From Forficula auricularia (lineage: Eukaryota; Arthropoda; Insecta; Dermaptera; Forficulidae), in assembly GCA_024734495.1 (NCBI GenBank), contig JALMQS010000085.1:14484048-14548047 (forward strand): a DNA stretch of 64,000 bases, in the 5' to 3' direction. The first letter of the stretch is position 1. Every line of letters begins with the position of its first letter. Positions 20,831 through 32,279 of the stretch are shown here, in pieces. A model generated the notes under the pieces. It did not search any database. It was not told where the DNA came from and saw only the letters and a program-made list of their open reading frames with translations. The position numbers and the translations under genes are program-made.

Positions 20831-23193
20831 AACTCGTCTGAAGAAACACCATGGTAGTATCTATTCAACAGGGAAAGGGCAGAAACTCTTCTACGGTGAG
20901 CCAGGGAATCGAATGAGATAGATAAAGCCGGGTCTTCTATTATATAAATTGGTCTCTTCTGAATTGCATCTAGTGTGCTAAGAGAATGCTTGGAGGCCCC
21001 TCTCTATAGATGATAGTTTTTATGATTACTCATTTTCAAGATATCAATAATAAAATTAAATTCTCTGAGTATTGTAGAATATTAATTGATTTTAGTGAGA
21101 ATTCTGCTTTGAAAACTGAATATTAGCTCGAAAAGTAGTCATTTAGATATAACTATTAATAACTGGCATTCAATTTTGAATAATAGCAATCTCGTCCGAA
21201 GATCCCACGGAGTGAGAGAATATATCTTCAGAGTGACAATTCGTGGGATATTTATTTATAATGTTGTCAATCTAATATGGTAATCAAATTCTGTAATGAT
21301 GAAATGACAAAAAACCAACAAACAAATAAATAAATGTATAATTTTAAATTTAAAAATAACTTCTTATCTTAATATGAGCTCATTATGGTGATATCCGAGG
21401 CCCCTGGATGAAAATATATTTTTGATTTTGATTTTGAACGTGTAGGTAAATCTAATAATTGTGAATCTTATCTAGTCTAGGAGCCATGTTAATTAATTTT
21501 ATAAAAACCATTTTCATTAAATATAAAGAGAAATTTAAAAGATATTATTTTTCAACCTCAGCTTCTCCGTGTTGACTATATATATATATATATACATACC
21601 TATATAATAAACATGATTTATTTGCTGTTAAATTTGTATGAATCATCGCCATCAAAGTTTTTATTAGTTGTCTAGTAGTTTTCTTTGACAAGTCTTCAAA
21701 CAAAAAAAATGCATTTAAATCTTTGGCTATTAAAATGAAGGGGATTAATATCAATCGCCTTAGGGGCTTACGATTCTAATTATAGGTTTCATAAAATAGA
21801 GTTAATTGTAGGTATATAACACAACAAAAATAGATTAATTAATTACAAAAAACATAAAAGATTAATTAATTTAATGTGAACACATAAAAAATAATATTAA
21901 ACTGATTTTCATCGGGTGGAATATGTAATTAATGTTTATTATAAATTCATTTGAAAAATCAACCTTTCCGAAGAGAATTTAAAATAAATGTAAGCATAAC
22001 ATTCTCGGACGTGTTATTTGAAACATTTATTTATTTAATTTCAAAACCAAAATTGCAAAAAATTAAATTTTTTTAAATTAAAAGAAAATCACTAGAGATT
22101 GTTATCTACTGAATTCGAAGTGTTAGGATGATTTTTTTATTTGCTAGAACGGTTGTATTCACCCCCTAGGAAATTACTGCACATATTCCCTCAAATACTT
22201 AGTGAAAATATTTACATCTTCATTTGTAAAATTTCACACTTCTTCGCGGTAAATTTTAACTTTTCTAATGTTGACAAATGAATTTTTTTATATTATGGAT
22301 AGTCAATTTAATTATTCCAATTTTGAAATTGATTATTCCAAATTTGAAATTGATTAATATCAATTTAAAAGAGATTATTCCGAATAGATTAAAAGGTATA
22401 GACTATGTTTTTGTAAAACATTATATATTAAATTATATATATATTTTTAAATTTTATTTAATGCCCTTTGGGCCTTAGCTATTAATAATAGTCTTTGAAT
22501 TTCTAATAAAATTCTATAACAGGATAACATTCATATTATTGTAAAAATGGTTCTTTCTTAACATTATCATTAATCAATTTGAATCACAAAATAATCGAAA
22601 CAGCTTATCTAAACTAAAAACTTTCAAGGTTCGGATGTTTTAGACCAGTCTATAATAATGGTGGATAATTTTATTGGAATCAATAATATTTTACATGACA
22701 TAATCATTGATACATATACGACCATTTTTGTAAATATGACTCGCAATCATAATAGAATCGGAGAATTTTTAAAGACCAAAAAAGAAAGAAAGAAAAAATA
22801 ATTATATCCTTGAAAAAATGAATGAACTTAAAAGCCAAGTGGTTTTTTAATTTTTAAAAATTCCACTTGAAAGAAAAAGAAATCGCCTTGCAAATTTAAT
22901 TTGATTATTTTATATTTTGTTTTTTGTAGTACTTTTTATTTTTTAAACATTTAAATAATCTTAATAGGCTCGTAAAAAACGAAACAATCTTAAGTAGATT
23001 TTAATGACCGTTCTGAATAGATGAATGAAGAAGGAAAGGCGAGACGTAAAATATCCTGAGCAAAACATAAATATGTTAGAGCGCGCCTGCAACCGCGCAG
23101 TTAGACAACCATATCGCCAGGCCTGCTGAGCGGGTTGCGTTTTGTCTTCAGGGCAAGGGGTAAAAGTTAAATCTCCAATAGATACTTTTCTAT
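20831..23193. other. AT-rich stretch, mostly featureless
   Basis: Contains a short (TA)n run at ~21579-21593 and a GC-richer patch at ~23073-23160 with GCGCGCCTGCAACCGCGC. On the minus strand that patch has a weak A-box-like TGGCGATATGG and may be a SINE remnant. No gene is supported. Confidence 0.45.
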
Positions 23194-23314
23194 ATATTTT
23201 ATTTATTAAATTGAAAGTTTTTTTGCCTAGAGTAGCATAATTTTTATATATTGAAGGAGACAAAAGAGAGTGTGGTCTTCTGCTGGAATTACAAATTTTA
23301 TTTATTTATAACGA

Positions 23315-23349
23315 GACTATAGTTTCGAGGGCTTTGCCCTCTTCATCAG
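23315..23349 (-). ncRNA. Hammerhead ribozyme core, left arm
   Basis: Minus strand: CTGATGA, stem II GAGGGC-AAA-GCCCTC (6 bp), GAAAC, TATA loop, GTC. A textbook core with a GUC cleavage triplet and very short stem III. Confidence 0.88.
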
Positions 23350-23408
23350 TCTATTACAATTAATTTATGAATATATAAATTAATTCCTGTGAATACTATT
23401 GTAATAGA

Positions 23409-23443
23409 CTGATGAAGAGGGCAAAGCCCTCGAAACTATAGTC
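23409..23443 (+). ncRNA. Hammerhead ribozyme core, right arm
   Basis: CTGATGA, stem II GAGGGC-AAA-GCCCTC, GAAAC, TATA loop, GTC. An exact inverted copy of 23315-23349 and the cleanest plus-strand copy in the window. Confidence 0.88.
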
Positions 23444-23614
23444 TCGTTATAAATAAATAAAATTTATAATTCCAGCAGAAGACACACTCTTTTATTGTCT
23501 CCTTCAATATTTTATTTATTTTCACCTCTTAAATTTGCTTTTGCTTTCCTACGGTACCAAAGACATTTGCATATCGTTACACTGCTTAGTCCTCTAGAAG
23601 TAAATTAGCTATTT

Positions 23615-23927
23615 ATTATTAACATTTGAGATCATAATTTGTATTAATTTGAAAGTTTATAATAGGAAAATAAGGACAAGTTTTTATGTGTGACTTTTTG
23701 TTATCAATCAATACGTATTTGCCGACCTCTTCAGGGCTTCTACAATTATAAGAACATTATTAATATCTAGTTACAAAATTGTAATTGTACTTTTGTAACT
23801 TGGTATTAATAATATTCTTATAATTGTAGAAGCCCTGAAGAAGTCGGCAAAGTAGACGAAACGTTGGCTGATAAATAAACAAGTCACACATAAAAACTTG
23901 TCCTTATTTTCCTATTATAAACTTTCA
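23615..23927. mobile_element. Divergent hammerhead fold-back element, copy 2
   Basis: Target duplication aagtaaattRgctattt (23598-23614, 23928-23944; 16 of 17 match). Leader attattaacatttgagatca then taatttgtattaattt, followed by the same arms as 19182-19456. The left ribozyme is damaged (atacgtatttgccgac); the right one is intact. Confidence 0.82.
23835..23865 (+). ncRNA. Hammerhead ribozyme core, right arm
   Basis: CTGAAGA, stem II GTC...GAC, GAAAC, GTT. The partner on the left arm near 23712-23734 has lost the GAAAC side. Confidence 0.65.
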
Positions 23928-23944
23928 AAGTAAATTGGCTATTT

Positions 23945-25424
23945 TTTAAAATTTTAATTCGATTCCAATGTTTTCAGTCAGCAATTGACAACTCTTCGAA
24001 AATGCAATGGAAAATGTTTTTAAAAATATTTTTAATTATCAATATTTTAATATTTTACAGAAAGTATATCAAAGCGTAAATAAGCTATTGAAAATACACG
24101 AAATACGTGAATTATTCACTATTAATTCATGTAATTGGTTTAAATTCAGAATTTCGAAGAAATAGCCTCAATTCGACTCCAAGATTCTATTTGTCTAAAG
24201 AAATTTGTATTTGATTTTGAATGAGAAATCAAATCAAAGAATAGAAAAATACTCTTGTTTTTTTGAATATCTTGAAAGGGATGAAATTTATTATTAAACT
24301 TAACTTATATATCAAAAGAAAAGTTTCTGCTAAAACTACTAAAATTGCAAATTTTTAATGTGAAAATCTCACCAAAACGAATGACGTTTCGGCATCTTTT
24401 TCTTTCATTTTCAAGTACTGTTGAAGAGATTTATTGTTAGACTGAGGGCTTTTACAAATCTTTCAAGAGACTCCTTCAAAAGCACTTGAAAAAGACTCCT
24501 GAAATAGACCTCAAAACGCTGTGTATTCTGATAGTTTCTTATTAAAAATATACATTCTAAATGGTTCTCACCAAAACTTATCTTTAGATATCAACTCAAC
24601 CGCCAAAGCATCAAATCTATCATTTTAACTTTATACTTTTATTTCTCTACTATTTTCTAAAATTAATGAAATATAGTATTGTTATTGGAAAAGCCTTATG
24701 TACAAACTTTTAAGAAAATCGACTAGGATTACCATAAATAAGTCTATATTCGATGACAAAATTCTATCTAAACCAACAGAGAAACATAGGAATCAGGTTA
24801 AATAAAATAATGTGAAAGATAATTTTAAATATTAATTTAATTAAAATAAGTATAATTTTCCGTTTGTTTTGACTTTTTCTAAAATTTATTCATATCCTCT
24901 TAGTTTTGGAAACAATAAAATTTTAAACCACCAGGATTAAATATTATAGAATGAATGGAGTTTAATACTCCGCTAAATCCAAGTAGAGAGTGTAATAAAT
25001 AACGAAGCGTTGAATTGTACCGAAAATTACATTATTTTCATTTGCGGGTTTAAAAGATAAATTTCACCCGTTCTTTTTTTTACTATGATTCGTTTTTAAA
25101 ATGGTAATTAAATTTCCAAAGCGTATTCGGATTACCTTTTGAACACTCATCTTTAATGGATTGGTAAAAAAGATAATAAAAATTCATGACATATTCTTGT
25201 TATGTTAATAAGTCCGTTTTTGTGAATGAATGAGGGGTGATAAAATAAAAGAGGCTCAAGAACAATGCCCATGCGAGGGAGACTCGCATACCGAATGTTC
25301 AGTAGCTAAAATACCATTAGAATATATATTAAAAGGATTAATAGATTTTTATTAAAGTCTAATTTAAAACATTTTAGATATCTGAAGATTAATTATTTCG
25401 CAATTTTTTTCTCTCTGCAGTGGG
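23945..25424. other. AT-rich stretch with a ribozyme-like relic
   Basis: At ~24383-24417 the minus strand reads CTTGAAAATG...GATGCCGAAACGTC, resembling a decayed hammerhead. The remainder is AT-rich with no supported gene. Confidence 0.4.
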
Positions 25425-25497
25425 AAAAATACTCTTTTTTTTTTTTTTGACTTTTCGGCCCTTCTAGCCATCAGCTAATTTACGATACTATTATTTA

Positions 25498-25877
25498 ATT
25501 GAAAAGTTTTTGTTTTGCCGAGTTGTTGATTCACAAATAGAAACAAAGAGGTTGTCCTCCGCTTGATGCAAATAAACATACACACATATATAGTATATTG
25601 AAATTATATATCTGTATATATATAAATTTTTTATCTTTACCTACTTAATTAAAGTTTTAATTTTAACTGGCTCCTAGCTAAGTAAAGATCGAAAATTTTC
25701 AATATCCATACGGTATTGACTCCATGAATAATATTTATAATTAAAAAAAACTGATGTGAAGATCAAGTCTTCGAAACTATAGTCTCAAACAAATAAATAA
25801 TATATATATTCGATATATATGTGTGTGTGTGTTTATTTGCATCAAGCAGAGGGCAACCTCTTTGTTTCTCTTTGTGA
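25498..25877 (+). mobile_element. PLE-like ribozyme element inside a SINE
   Basis: Perfect 13-bp duplication atactattattta (25485-25497, 25878-25890), here copied from SINE sequence. Order: leader attgaaaagtttttgttttg, left inverted end (gaggttgtcctccgcttgat), ~170 bp unique body, hammerhead at 25751-25784, (TA)n, then right inverted end (atcaagcagagggcaacctc). It is the most complete single-ribozyme member and defines the element's ends. Confidence 0.85.
25751..25784 (+). ncRNA. Hammerhead ribozyme core, one base deleted
   Basis: CTGATG (final A of CTGATGA missing), stem II GAAGA-TCAAG-TCTTC (5 bp), GAAAC, TATA loop, GTC. Loss of the invariant A probably reduces or abolishes activity. Confidence 0.65.
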
Positions 25878-26143
25878 ATACTATTATTTATTTATCTATT
25901 CTATGTAGGGATCAGATTTTTAGCCGGTTGCCTCGATTCAGATTCGAACCCAAGTCCACTTGATTAGGAGGCTTGTACGCTAACCGCTGGCCTAACCTGA
26001 CCCCCAAAAATACTGTTTTAATTTTCATAATTATTCTTAATTAATATTATCAAACAATCGAATCTTAAATTTTTATTCAAATCACACTAAGTATAACTAT
26101 TTATTGAATGCAACAATAAATGACAGGTACAACATATAATTAC

Positions 26144-26179
26144 GACGTTTCGATCTGATTTTTCTGTGATCGTTCTCAG
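26144..26179 (-). ncRNA. Hammerhead-like core, degenerate
   Basis: Minus strand: CTGAGAA (the invariant G is A), stem II CGATC...GATCG, then AAACGTC. The fold is kept but a catalytic guanine is lost. Likely an inactive relic of the no-loop (ACGTC) type. Confidence 0.45.
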
Positions 26180-26984
26180 AGCATTTTAGCTTTACATATT
26201 TAATTAATTTCCTGAAATCTTAGCAATCTTTAGCAGCTAAATATCTCACAAAAAATGTTTCATATAAACATTCTAAAAAAAATTCTACTTTTTTTTAAAA
26301 ACCCTCAAACATTTATTCGCAAATCAATGCTCTTAAACACTAAGTAGTAAAATTTGCAAATTAACTTATGCTAGACACATTTGAAAAATATGGATATGTG
26401 AGTATATCTACTCATGTGAAAGAGATCTATAACATTGTAAAAATCATATACTTGGCAAATTATAATCCTTTTCTTCCCTTCAGGTTTTAAGCATTTAGCC
26501 AATCATTTACTTAAAATCCTCATTAATGAAAAATACACTATTGAACCCATTTACAAACCTTTAAACAGTTTAATAATGTTTAAAATATAACCGCTAGATA
26601 ATTTTCATCTATGACAAAAATTCCATTTAGCCGTTAGAAAATTTGCCCTTGATAAAAATATTAAAATATAGATATATTTCAATTTTATACAGCGAAGACG
26701 AATAGGTATTGAACATATATGGAATATGTGAATTTTTCACTATTAAGGACTTGATCATATTGTCAAATGAAAAATAGATATGAATGTAGGTTCAAAATTT
26801 TTTGGAAATAGTCTCAAATAGGCCGAAATTTGACTCCAAGATACTGTTTCTCTAAAGAAATTTCAATATGACTTTGAATGGGAAATCAAATCAAAGAATT
26901 TAAATTACGCTTTGACTTGTTGATTTATCTCTATAAATGATGACATTTCTTGTTATGCTTTTACTTATATACAGGGTATAGGAC

Positions 26985-27098
26985 GCATCTGGCTAAAATC
27001 TGATCACTCGGAAGAGACAAATTAAAAAAACAAAATAATAATAAGTATATAGCGTAAATTGGCTTATGGCTAGAAAGGCAGAAAAGCCAAAAAAAATA
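26985..27098 (+). mobile_element. SINE family 1 fragment, head missing
   Basis: Starts inside the core (gcatctggctaaaatctgat) and runs to ttggcttatggctagaaagg and an A-run. It is a 5'-truncated plus-strand copy lacking the tRNA-like head. Confidence 0.8.
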
Positions 27099-27175
27099 TT
27101 GCAAACCCTGAATATATAAAAAAAAAATTTTTTTGCAACGAAATTTTCTCTGGAGAGAGACGGACTGGTATAAAT

Positions 27176-27422
27176 TTTAATTGAATGTAATGGAAGGCAG
27201 CCCAGAGTAGGTGAGGAAAGAAAAAATTAATACATATAAAATAAGGCGTAATTTATTGGAATCCTTCCTCCTTTTCTTCAAACCGACGTTTCGGAGGGAA
27301 AATCCTCCGAAACGTCGGTTTGAAAGGAAAGGAGGAAGGATTCCAATAAATTACACCTTATTTTATATGTATTAATTTTTCTTTCCTCACTACCTCTGGG
27401 CTGCCTTCCATTACATTCAAAT
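27176..27422. mobile_element. Fold-back with two half-hammerheads
   Basis: Near-perfect arms (aatgtaatggaaggcagccc / gggctgccttccattacatt) ending at a centre where GACGTTTCGGAGG meets CCTCCGAAACGTC (27284-27318). Each arm keeps only the GAAACGTC half of a ribozyme; the CTGANGA halves have been lost at the fold. End motif GGAAGGCAGC is shared with 54680-55065. Confidence 0.65.
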
Positions 27423-27539
27423 AAAAAAACGTTTCGGCTAAAGCGACCTAGATTAAAATTTTTTATACGTTTGGAGGCTATAAAGAGTTCCGTTGTAGGC
27501 AATTACAGAAACCTAAAAAAAGGGCCAAGAACAATTAGA

Positions 27540-27970
27540 CTTTCACCGCCATCTTGTCAAAAACTCCCGATTTTTTTGATCCCACTTCTTTTTTTCTGAC
27601 ACAATTTGGCTACAAGTGGTCGACGGAACCGGAACTCGCCGCCCTTGTTTCCGTCTCCAACACCCCGTTCTTTTTCATATTTTCTTGCGGTTGAGTGATT
27701 CGCAAACGATTAGCGAGCTACCCTCTCTGGTTATTTGCACCCATCATCCCACTTTGGCTATTTGATTCTATTTACTTGTTCGTACCAAACACAATGGAAT
27801 AAATAGGAGGGTGACAAAAATCAGCTGTTTGCTGACTCACTGTCCGGGCATCAGAGGGGAGGAATAAACTTACCCCCTACTTGAAAACCCTTCTCCCCCT
27901 TTTTTAAACGTATTTTTTGAAAAAGGGCCCGTTCGGTATGATCTCATAAGCGTCTCTGGTGACTCACCCA
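27540..27970. promoter_or_regulatory. GC-richer single-copy island
   Basis: Contains GCCATCTTG (27548-27556, YY1/Pho-like), a MARE/AP-1-like TGCTGACTCA (27830-27839) and another TGACTCA at 27960-27966. No repeat structure or supported reading frame. Candidate promoter, enhancer or untranslated exon. Confidence 0.35.
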
Positions 27971-28254
27971 CGATGACCGAGGGTCTAATTAAATGACATG
28001 TGTTGTGCTAATAAATAGCAAATTAATAGCACCAGTCAATCAGTCAACGTGTGAAATCCTATTAACGATAACAGTCAAGTAATTGATTTTTTAATACGTT
28101 CTAACTATAGAAAAAATGTTTTTAGGTAAAAGACCCTATTTCCAGAGAAAAATTTTAATTTTCATATTTTATTCCTACTGTAATGGCTACATAAACAAAT
28201 ATTTACAGAAATTTAAATTTTTTAATCAATTAAATATAATTAAAATTATATATT

Positions 28255-28942
28255 TACTAATTAATAACTAAACAAACATATAAATTAACCTAAACGACGT
28301 TTCAATCCTTACAGCTATGATAATTAGCAAGGGTGAGCTGTCACTATGAAGGCTGATTCACTTATCACTAATTGATTTATGAAGTGACAATTCATGTTTG
28401 ATAACAATCAAAGATGTAGTGTCTAAGACTTGGTATATTTTAAGTGATATGAGTGTTTAGTTATTAGTAAATATAGGGTGTCTCAGTAATAGCAACTGCA
28501 ATTTTAAATTGGATTATAATAATACGGTTATATTCATACTAAAATTATACGATCAGTATGCTTTGTAATATTGTATAGAGCTGCTTAATTAATTAATTTT
28601 TCATCTGTTTAGAACACAATCGTGAAATATAGTCAATTTCAAAAAGACGAGAAATTTAAAATTTAACTACGGGAAAATTTATTTTCATATTTAATAATAT
28701 ACACACACACTTAATATTATTACGACCTGCGAGTTGAGAGCTCATTATACCGCAAAATATTTATTAATAGCTAAACAAACATACATTAAATTAGACGACG
28801 TTTAATCTGGACATCTTTAGGAGTTATCATGCATGAGCTGTCACTACAAAGGCCGATTAGAGCCCAGTTGTGAATCAGCCTTCATGCTGACACCGATAAC
28901 GATCAGAGAAGGTAATTGAAACGTTGTCTATTTTAATTTACC
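28255..28942. repeat. Two decayed ribozyme-type repeats
   Basis: 28255-28375 and 28765-28942 share aacaaacatayattaa...acgacgttt and gtgagctgtcactatgaagg. Inverted gaatcagccttcat / atgaaggctgattc links them. Traces of GAAACGTC occur near 28310 (minus) and GAAACGTT near 28919 (plus). Probably an old divergent hammerhead element. Confidence 0.5.
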
Positions 28943-29540
28943 GTATTTTTCGGTTTATAAATTTATTGGACCATTTTTAGAAAATAATATTTTATTAGGT
29001 ATAAAATGATATTTTCAAATTCTTACTAAATTTTTGTTTATTGTTAAATTAATTTGTTCTAGCAATACTCAGTTCATCTTCACTCTCTGTGTTATCACAA
29101 ATCTCGTTAAAGTCACCATTCATATTACTTTCATCCGAGCTATTGTTCCTATATTCCATTAAAAAGATTCATATTATAATGTTACATTCTGACCATAAGT
29201 CGCAGTTTAATTTTAAGTTGATTTTTCTATGAAAAAAGATGTGTCTTATGGTTCGAAAAATACGGTAGGTATAGTATTTAATAAATATATGTAAAAGTTT
29301 AATATTAAAAATGTGGATTTTCTAAAAAAATTCAACCACTAAAGCTTCAATACAATTATTTTTAATTTGTAAAAACCTTAATTTCTGCAAATACATTTTT
29401 TTGTAAAGTTAAATCAGGCATTCTCGATCAATGTGTATTACCGAACAAAAAAGTATTTTTTAAGTAGGTATATAGGTGAAGAAGAAGATAATATATTCTA
29501 TTTAAGCAACTTCAAAAGGAAGAAGATAATTTAAGGTATT

Positions 29541-29718
29541 TTTTTTTGGCTTTTCGACCTTTCTAGCCATAAGCCAATTTATGATACTAATTATTTTTTA
29601 TTAAATTTGTCTCTATCCCCCCCGGAGTCGGGTTTTAGCCGGATGCCTCGGGTCGGATTCGAACCCGGGTTCACTTGGTTAGCAGGTTGACATGCTAACC
29701 CCTAGCCTACCCGACCCC
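29541..29718 (-). mobile_element. tRNA-derived SINE, family 1, copy C
   Basis: Full-length copy with a perfect 13-bp duplication aatttaaggtatt (29528-29540, 29719-29731). Minus strand: head GGTCGGGTAGGCTAGGGG, B box GGGTTCGAATCCG, core TCCGGCTAAAACCCGACTCC, A-run. Confidence 0.95.
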
Positions 29719-29731
29719 AATTTAAGGTATT

Positions 29732-30454
29732 ACTATTGTTGATAATAGAATATAGTAATTAAACATAAATATAAACTCTAATCGCACAAAATATAATAAA
29801 TCTTGGTCTAGATAAATAAATTAGTACCTGAGTGTATAAAGTAAATGAATAAATAAATACTTTAAAACTTTACTTTAATAAATATACTTTAAAGTATATA
29901 TTTTAGGGGATAATGGAATCCCTTGATTGAAACTTTAGATAGGGATGAAAATTGACTCTATCCGTAGTAAATTTAATTATAATTAAAATAAATTTACATT
30001 ATATATACATTTTGTTTATTTTAAATTAATTTTTATTTTTATGGGGGTCTCAATATATTTATCAGTGAGGCCCCTCCCCCATAATTTTTTTAAATTCTAC
30101 GCCTCTGACCCTAACTATTCATGAATAAAGAATAAAGTAATTATAGAAATGGAGATATAAAAGGTATTACACTATTGACAATTTGACACGCTTTGGCTAT
30201 AAAATGAAGGGTTAGTCGTCAGAATGTTGAATGATTTATATTTCAGGATTGGAAAACTTTACTCCTTTAATTTATGTTAATTTCCATTATATATACCTTT
30301 GTAAAGGGATAAACCATTGATTCAGAATTTTGTAAGAATATATTTTTCAGCATATGAAATATCTTTCATTTATGACTTAATAATATTAATAAAATATTTT
30401 AATACAAAAACTACCATTGTGTGGAATTAGATTTCAAAAGTTTGATGACTTGTT
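29732..30454. other. AT-rich stretch, no supported feature
   Basis: AT-rich with a purine/pyrimidine-biased GC-richer bit near 30042-30090. Nothing could be assigned. Confidence 0.45.
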
Positions 30455-30489
30455 AATTTTAGCTATATTTGTCTTCATATGAAGATGGT

Positions 30490-31490
30490 TTCAGAATTAG
30501 GAAGCGAAAAGTCGTGATAATACTAAAAAATCTAATAAAACTTCATAGAAAACAAACTATTTTTCTTTTGATCATATTAATAGCGAAAAGTCATGATGAT
30601 ACTAAAAAAAATAATATTTTTCTCATAAATCTTCTTAGAAAAAAAAATACCTATTTTTGCATTGATCATATTAATAGCGAAAAGCTATGATAATAAAAAA
30701 AATAATAATATTTTTCCCATAAATCTTTCTAGAAAAAAATACCTATTTTTGCATTGATCATACTAATAGCGTAAAGTCGTGATAATACTAAAAAAAAAAT
30801 ATTTTTCTTCAAAAACTTTCTAGAAAACAAACTATTTTTTTTATTTTGAACATACTAAATAGCGAAAAGTCTTGATAATACTAAAAAAATAAATATTTTT
30901 CTTATAAATCTTCCTAGAACAAAATACACAAATATATATTTTTGCATTGATCATACTAATAAAGAAAAGTCGTGATAATACTAAAACATATTTTACTTCA
31001 AAAATTTTCTAGAAAACAAACTATTTTTTTTATTTTCAACATACTAATAGCGAAAAGTCTTGATAATACTAAAAAAATAAATATATTTCTCATAAATCTT
31101 TCTAGAAAAAAAATACATATTTTTACAGTGAACATACTAATAGCGAAAAGTCGTGATAATACTAAAAAAATATTTTTCTTCTAAAATTTTCTAGAAAAAC
31201 AAACTATTTTTTTTTTTTGTTATACTAATAACGAAAAGTCATGATAATATTAAAAAAAAATATTTTTCTAATAAATATTTCTAGTAAAAAAATACATATT
31301 TTTACATTGAACATACAATAGCGAAAATTCGTGAAAATACTAAAAAATATTTTTCTTCAAAAACTTTCTAGAAAACAAACTATTTTTTTTATCATACTAA
31401 TAGCGAAAAATCATGATTATTAATATTTTTCTCATAAATCTTTCTAGAAAAAAAAATATATAATTTTTGCATTGATCATACTAATAAAGT
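30490..31490. repeat. Tandem array, ~90-bp unit, about 11 copies
   Basis: The anchor tagcgaaaagtcgtgataat recurs near 30502, 30580, 30673, 30767, 30853, 30960, 31049, 31141, 31231, 31318 and 31401. Each unit also has ttctagaaaacaaactattt or a variant. Spacing is 78-107 bp. Alternate units differ in the second half (ctataaatctt versus cttcaaaaact), which suggests a two-unit higher-order pattern. Short open frames inside are by-products. Confidence 0.88.
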
Positions 31491-31599
31491 ACTTTTTTGT
31501 TTGCCTAGCTTTTGCTGTATATATACCGCGTTCACGATAAATCATATTTGCAATGATGTTTTGCAATTTCGTTACTAGCGAAAAATTTGAATTGAAGCC

Positions 31600-31960
31600 T
31601 TCCAGGTGTTATATAAGTGCAAAAAGAGAGTTCGCGCACGCAACATCGAAATGAGATAGAAAGAGTAATAAGCTTTTGAAGGGACTGAAGAGAAACAGAG
31701 ATCGAGGTATTGAGCCGCTTACGCAAGCAGATGTGCCATGTGGCAGTGTGTTTGTGAATGTGTGTATGTGTATGTGTGTGTGTATATCTGGTCGGGAATC
31801 GACCCGACCGCGATGACTCATGCCAACCTTTCTACGTCACCAGGTGCGAGTGAGAGAGAAAACCTCGCTATTAGAGGCAGCTAAGTGGGGGTAGGTCGAA
31901 CTTGAAGTATAATAGAACAAGAAAAAGAGCCAACGATTCACTACAGAGCATGAATGATTC
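31600..31960. promoter_or_regulatory. GC-richer single-copy island
   Basis: Directly follows the tandem array. Contains a GT-rich microsatellite (31741-31790), an inverted GTCGGGA/GACCCGAC pair and the palindromic AP-1 site ATGACTCAT at 31813-31821. No supported coding frame. Confidence 0.35.
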
Positions 31961-32279
31961 GGAAAAAGTTCGAAATAACTATCTATAGGTATTTGATATC
32001 GTGGTGTATTTTAAATATGTGATGGTGTCAGGGAAAAGGGCCCTATTTTCACCTGGTCAAAATCGAGCTATATGTCATCTGTTTCTAGAGAAAAAACTGA
32101 ACAAAACGCTTTTCATTCAGCCCAAAAATTCCAAAAATTGACTCAGTTATGAATTTTTGAATATGTAGAAGCAATAAAGGTGATTTTGAGTTATAGCCGT
32201 TTAAATTTTGACAACTTTTAAGAATGCAGAAATCGGGCATTTCGTCTATTTTTACGTTTAGTATTATTCTTTTCGAATG

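Larger units (their letters stand above)
23208..23506. mobile_element. Divergent hammerhead fold-back element, TATA-loop family
   Basis: Target duplication atattttatttatt (23194-23207, 23507-23520). Leader aaattgaaagtttttttgcctagagtagc resembles the leaders at 17988 and 25498. Inverted arms (gtcttctgctggaatta / taattccagcagaagac) carry two near-identical ribozymes pointing outward around a ~60-nt spacer. A solitary right arm of this family lies at 58045-58142. Confidence 0.85.
25437..26005 (-). mobile_element. SINE family 1, copy B, split by a PLE-like insertion
   Basis: The 3' part (25437-25497, A-run and CTAGAAGGG motif) and the head (25891-26005, B box GGTTCGAATC) are separated by the element at 25498-25877. 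The outer duplication aaaaatactctt / aaaaatactgtt (25425-25436, 26006-26017) has one mismatch. The nesting dates the SINE before the ribozyme element. Confidence 0.9.

Noticed and set aside
30490..31490. CRISPR-like array
   Set aside because: Unit spacing varies, repeats and spacers are not distinguishable, and the organism is eukaryotic.
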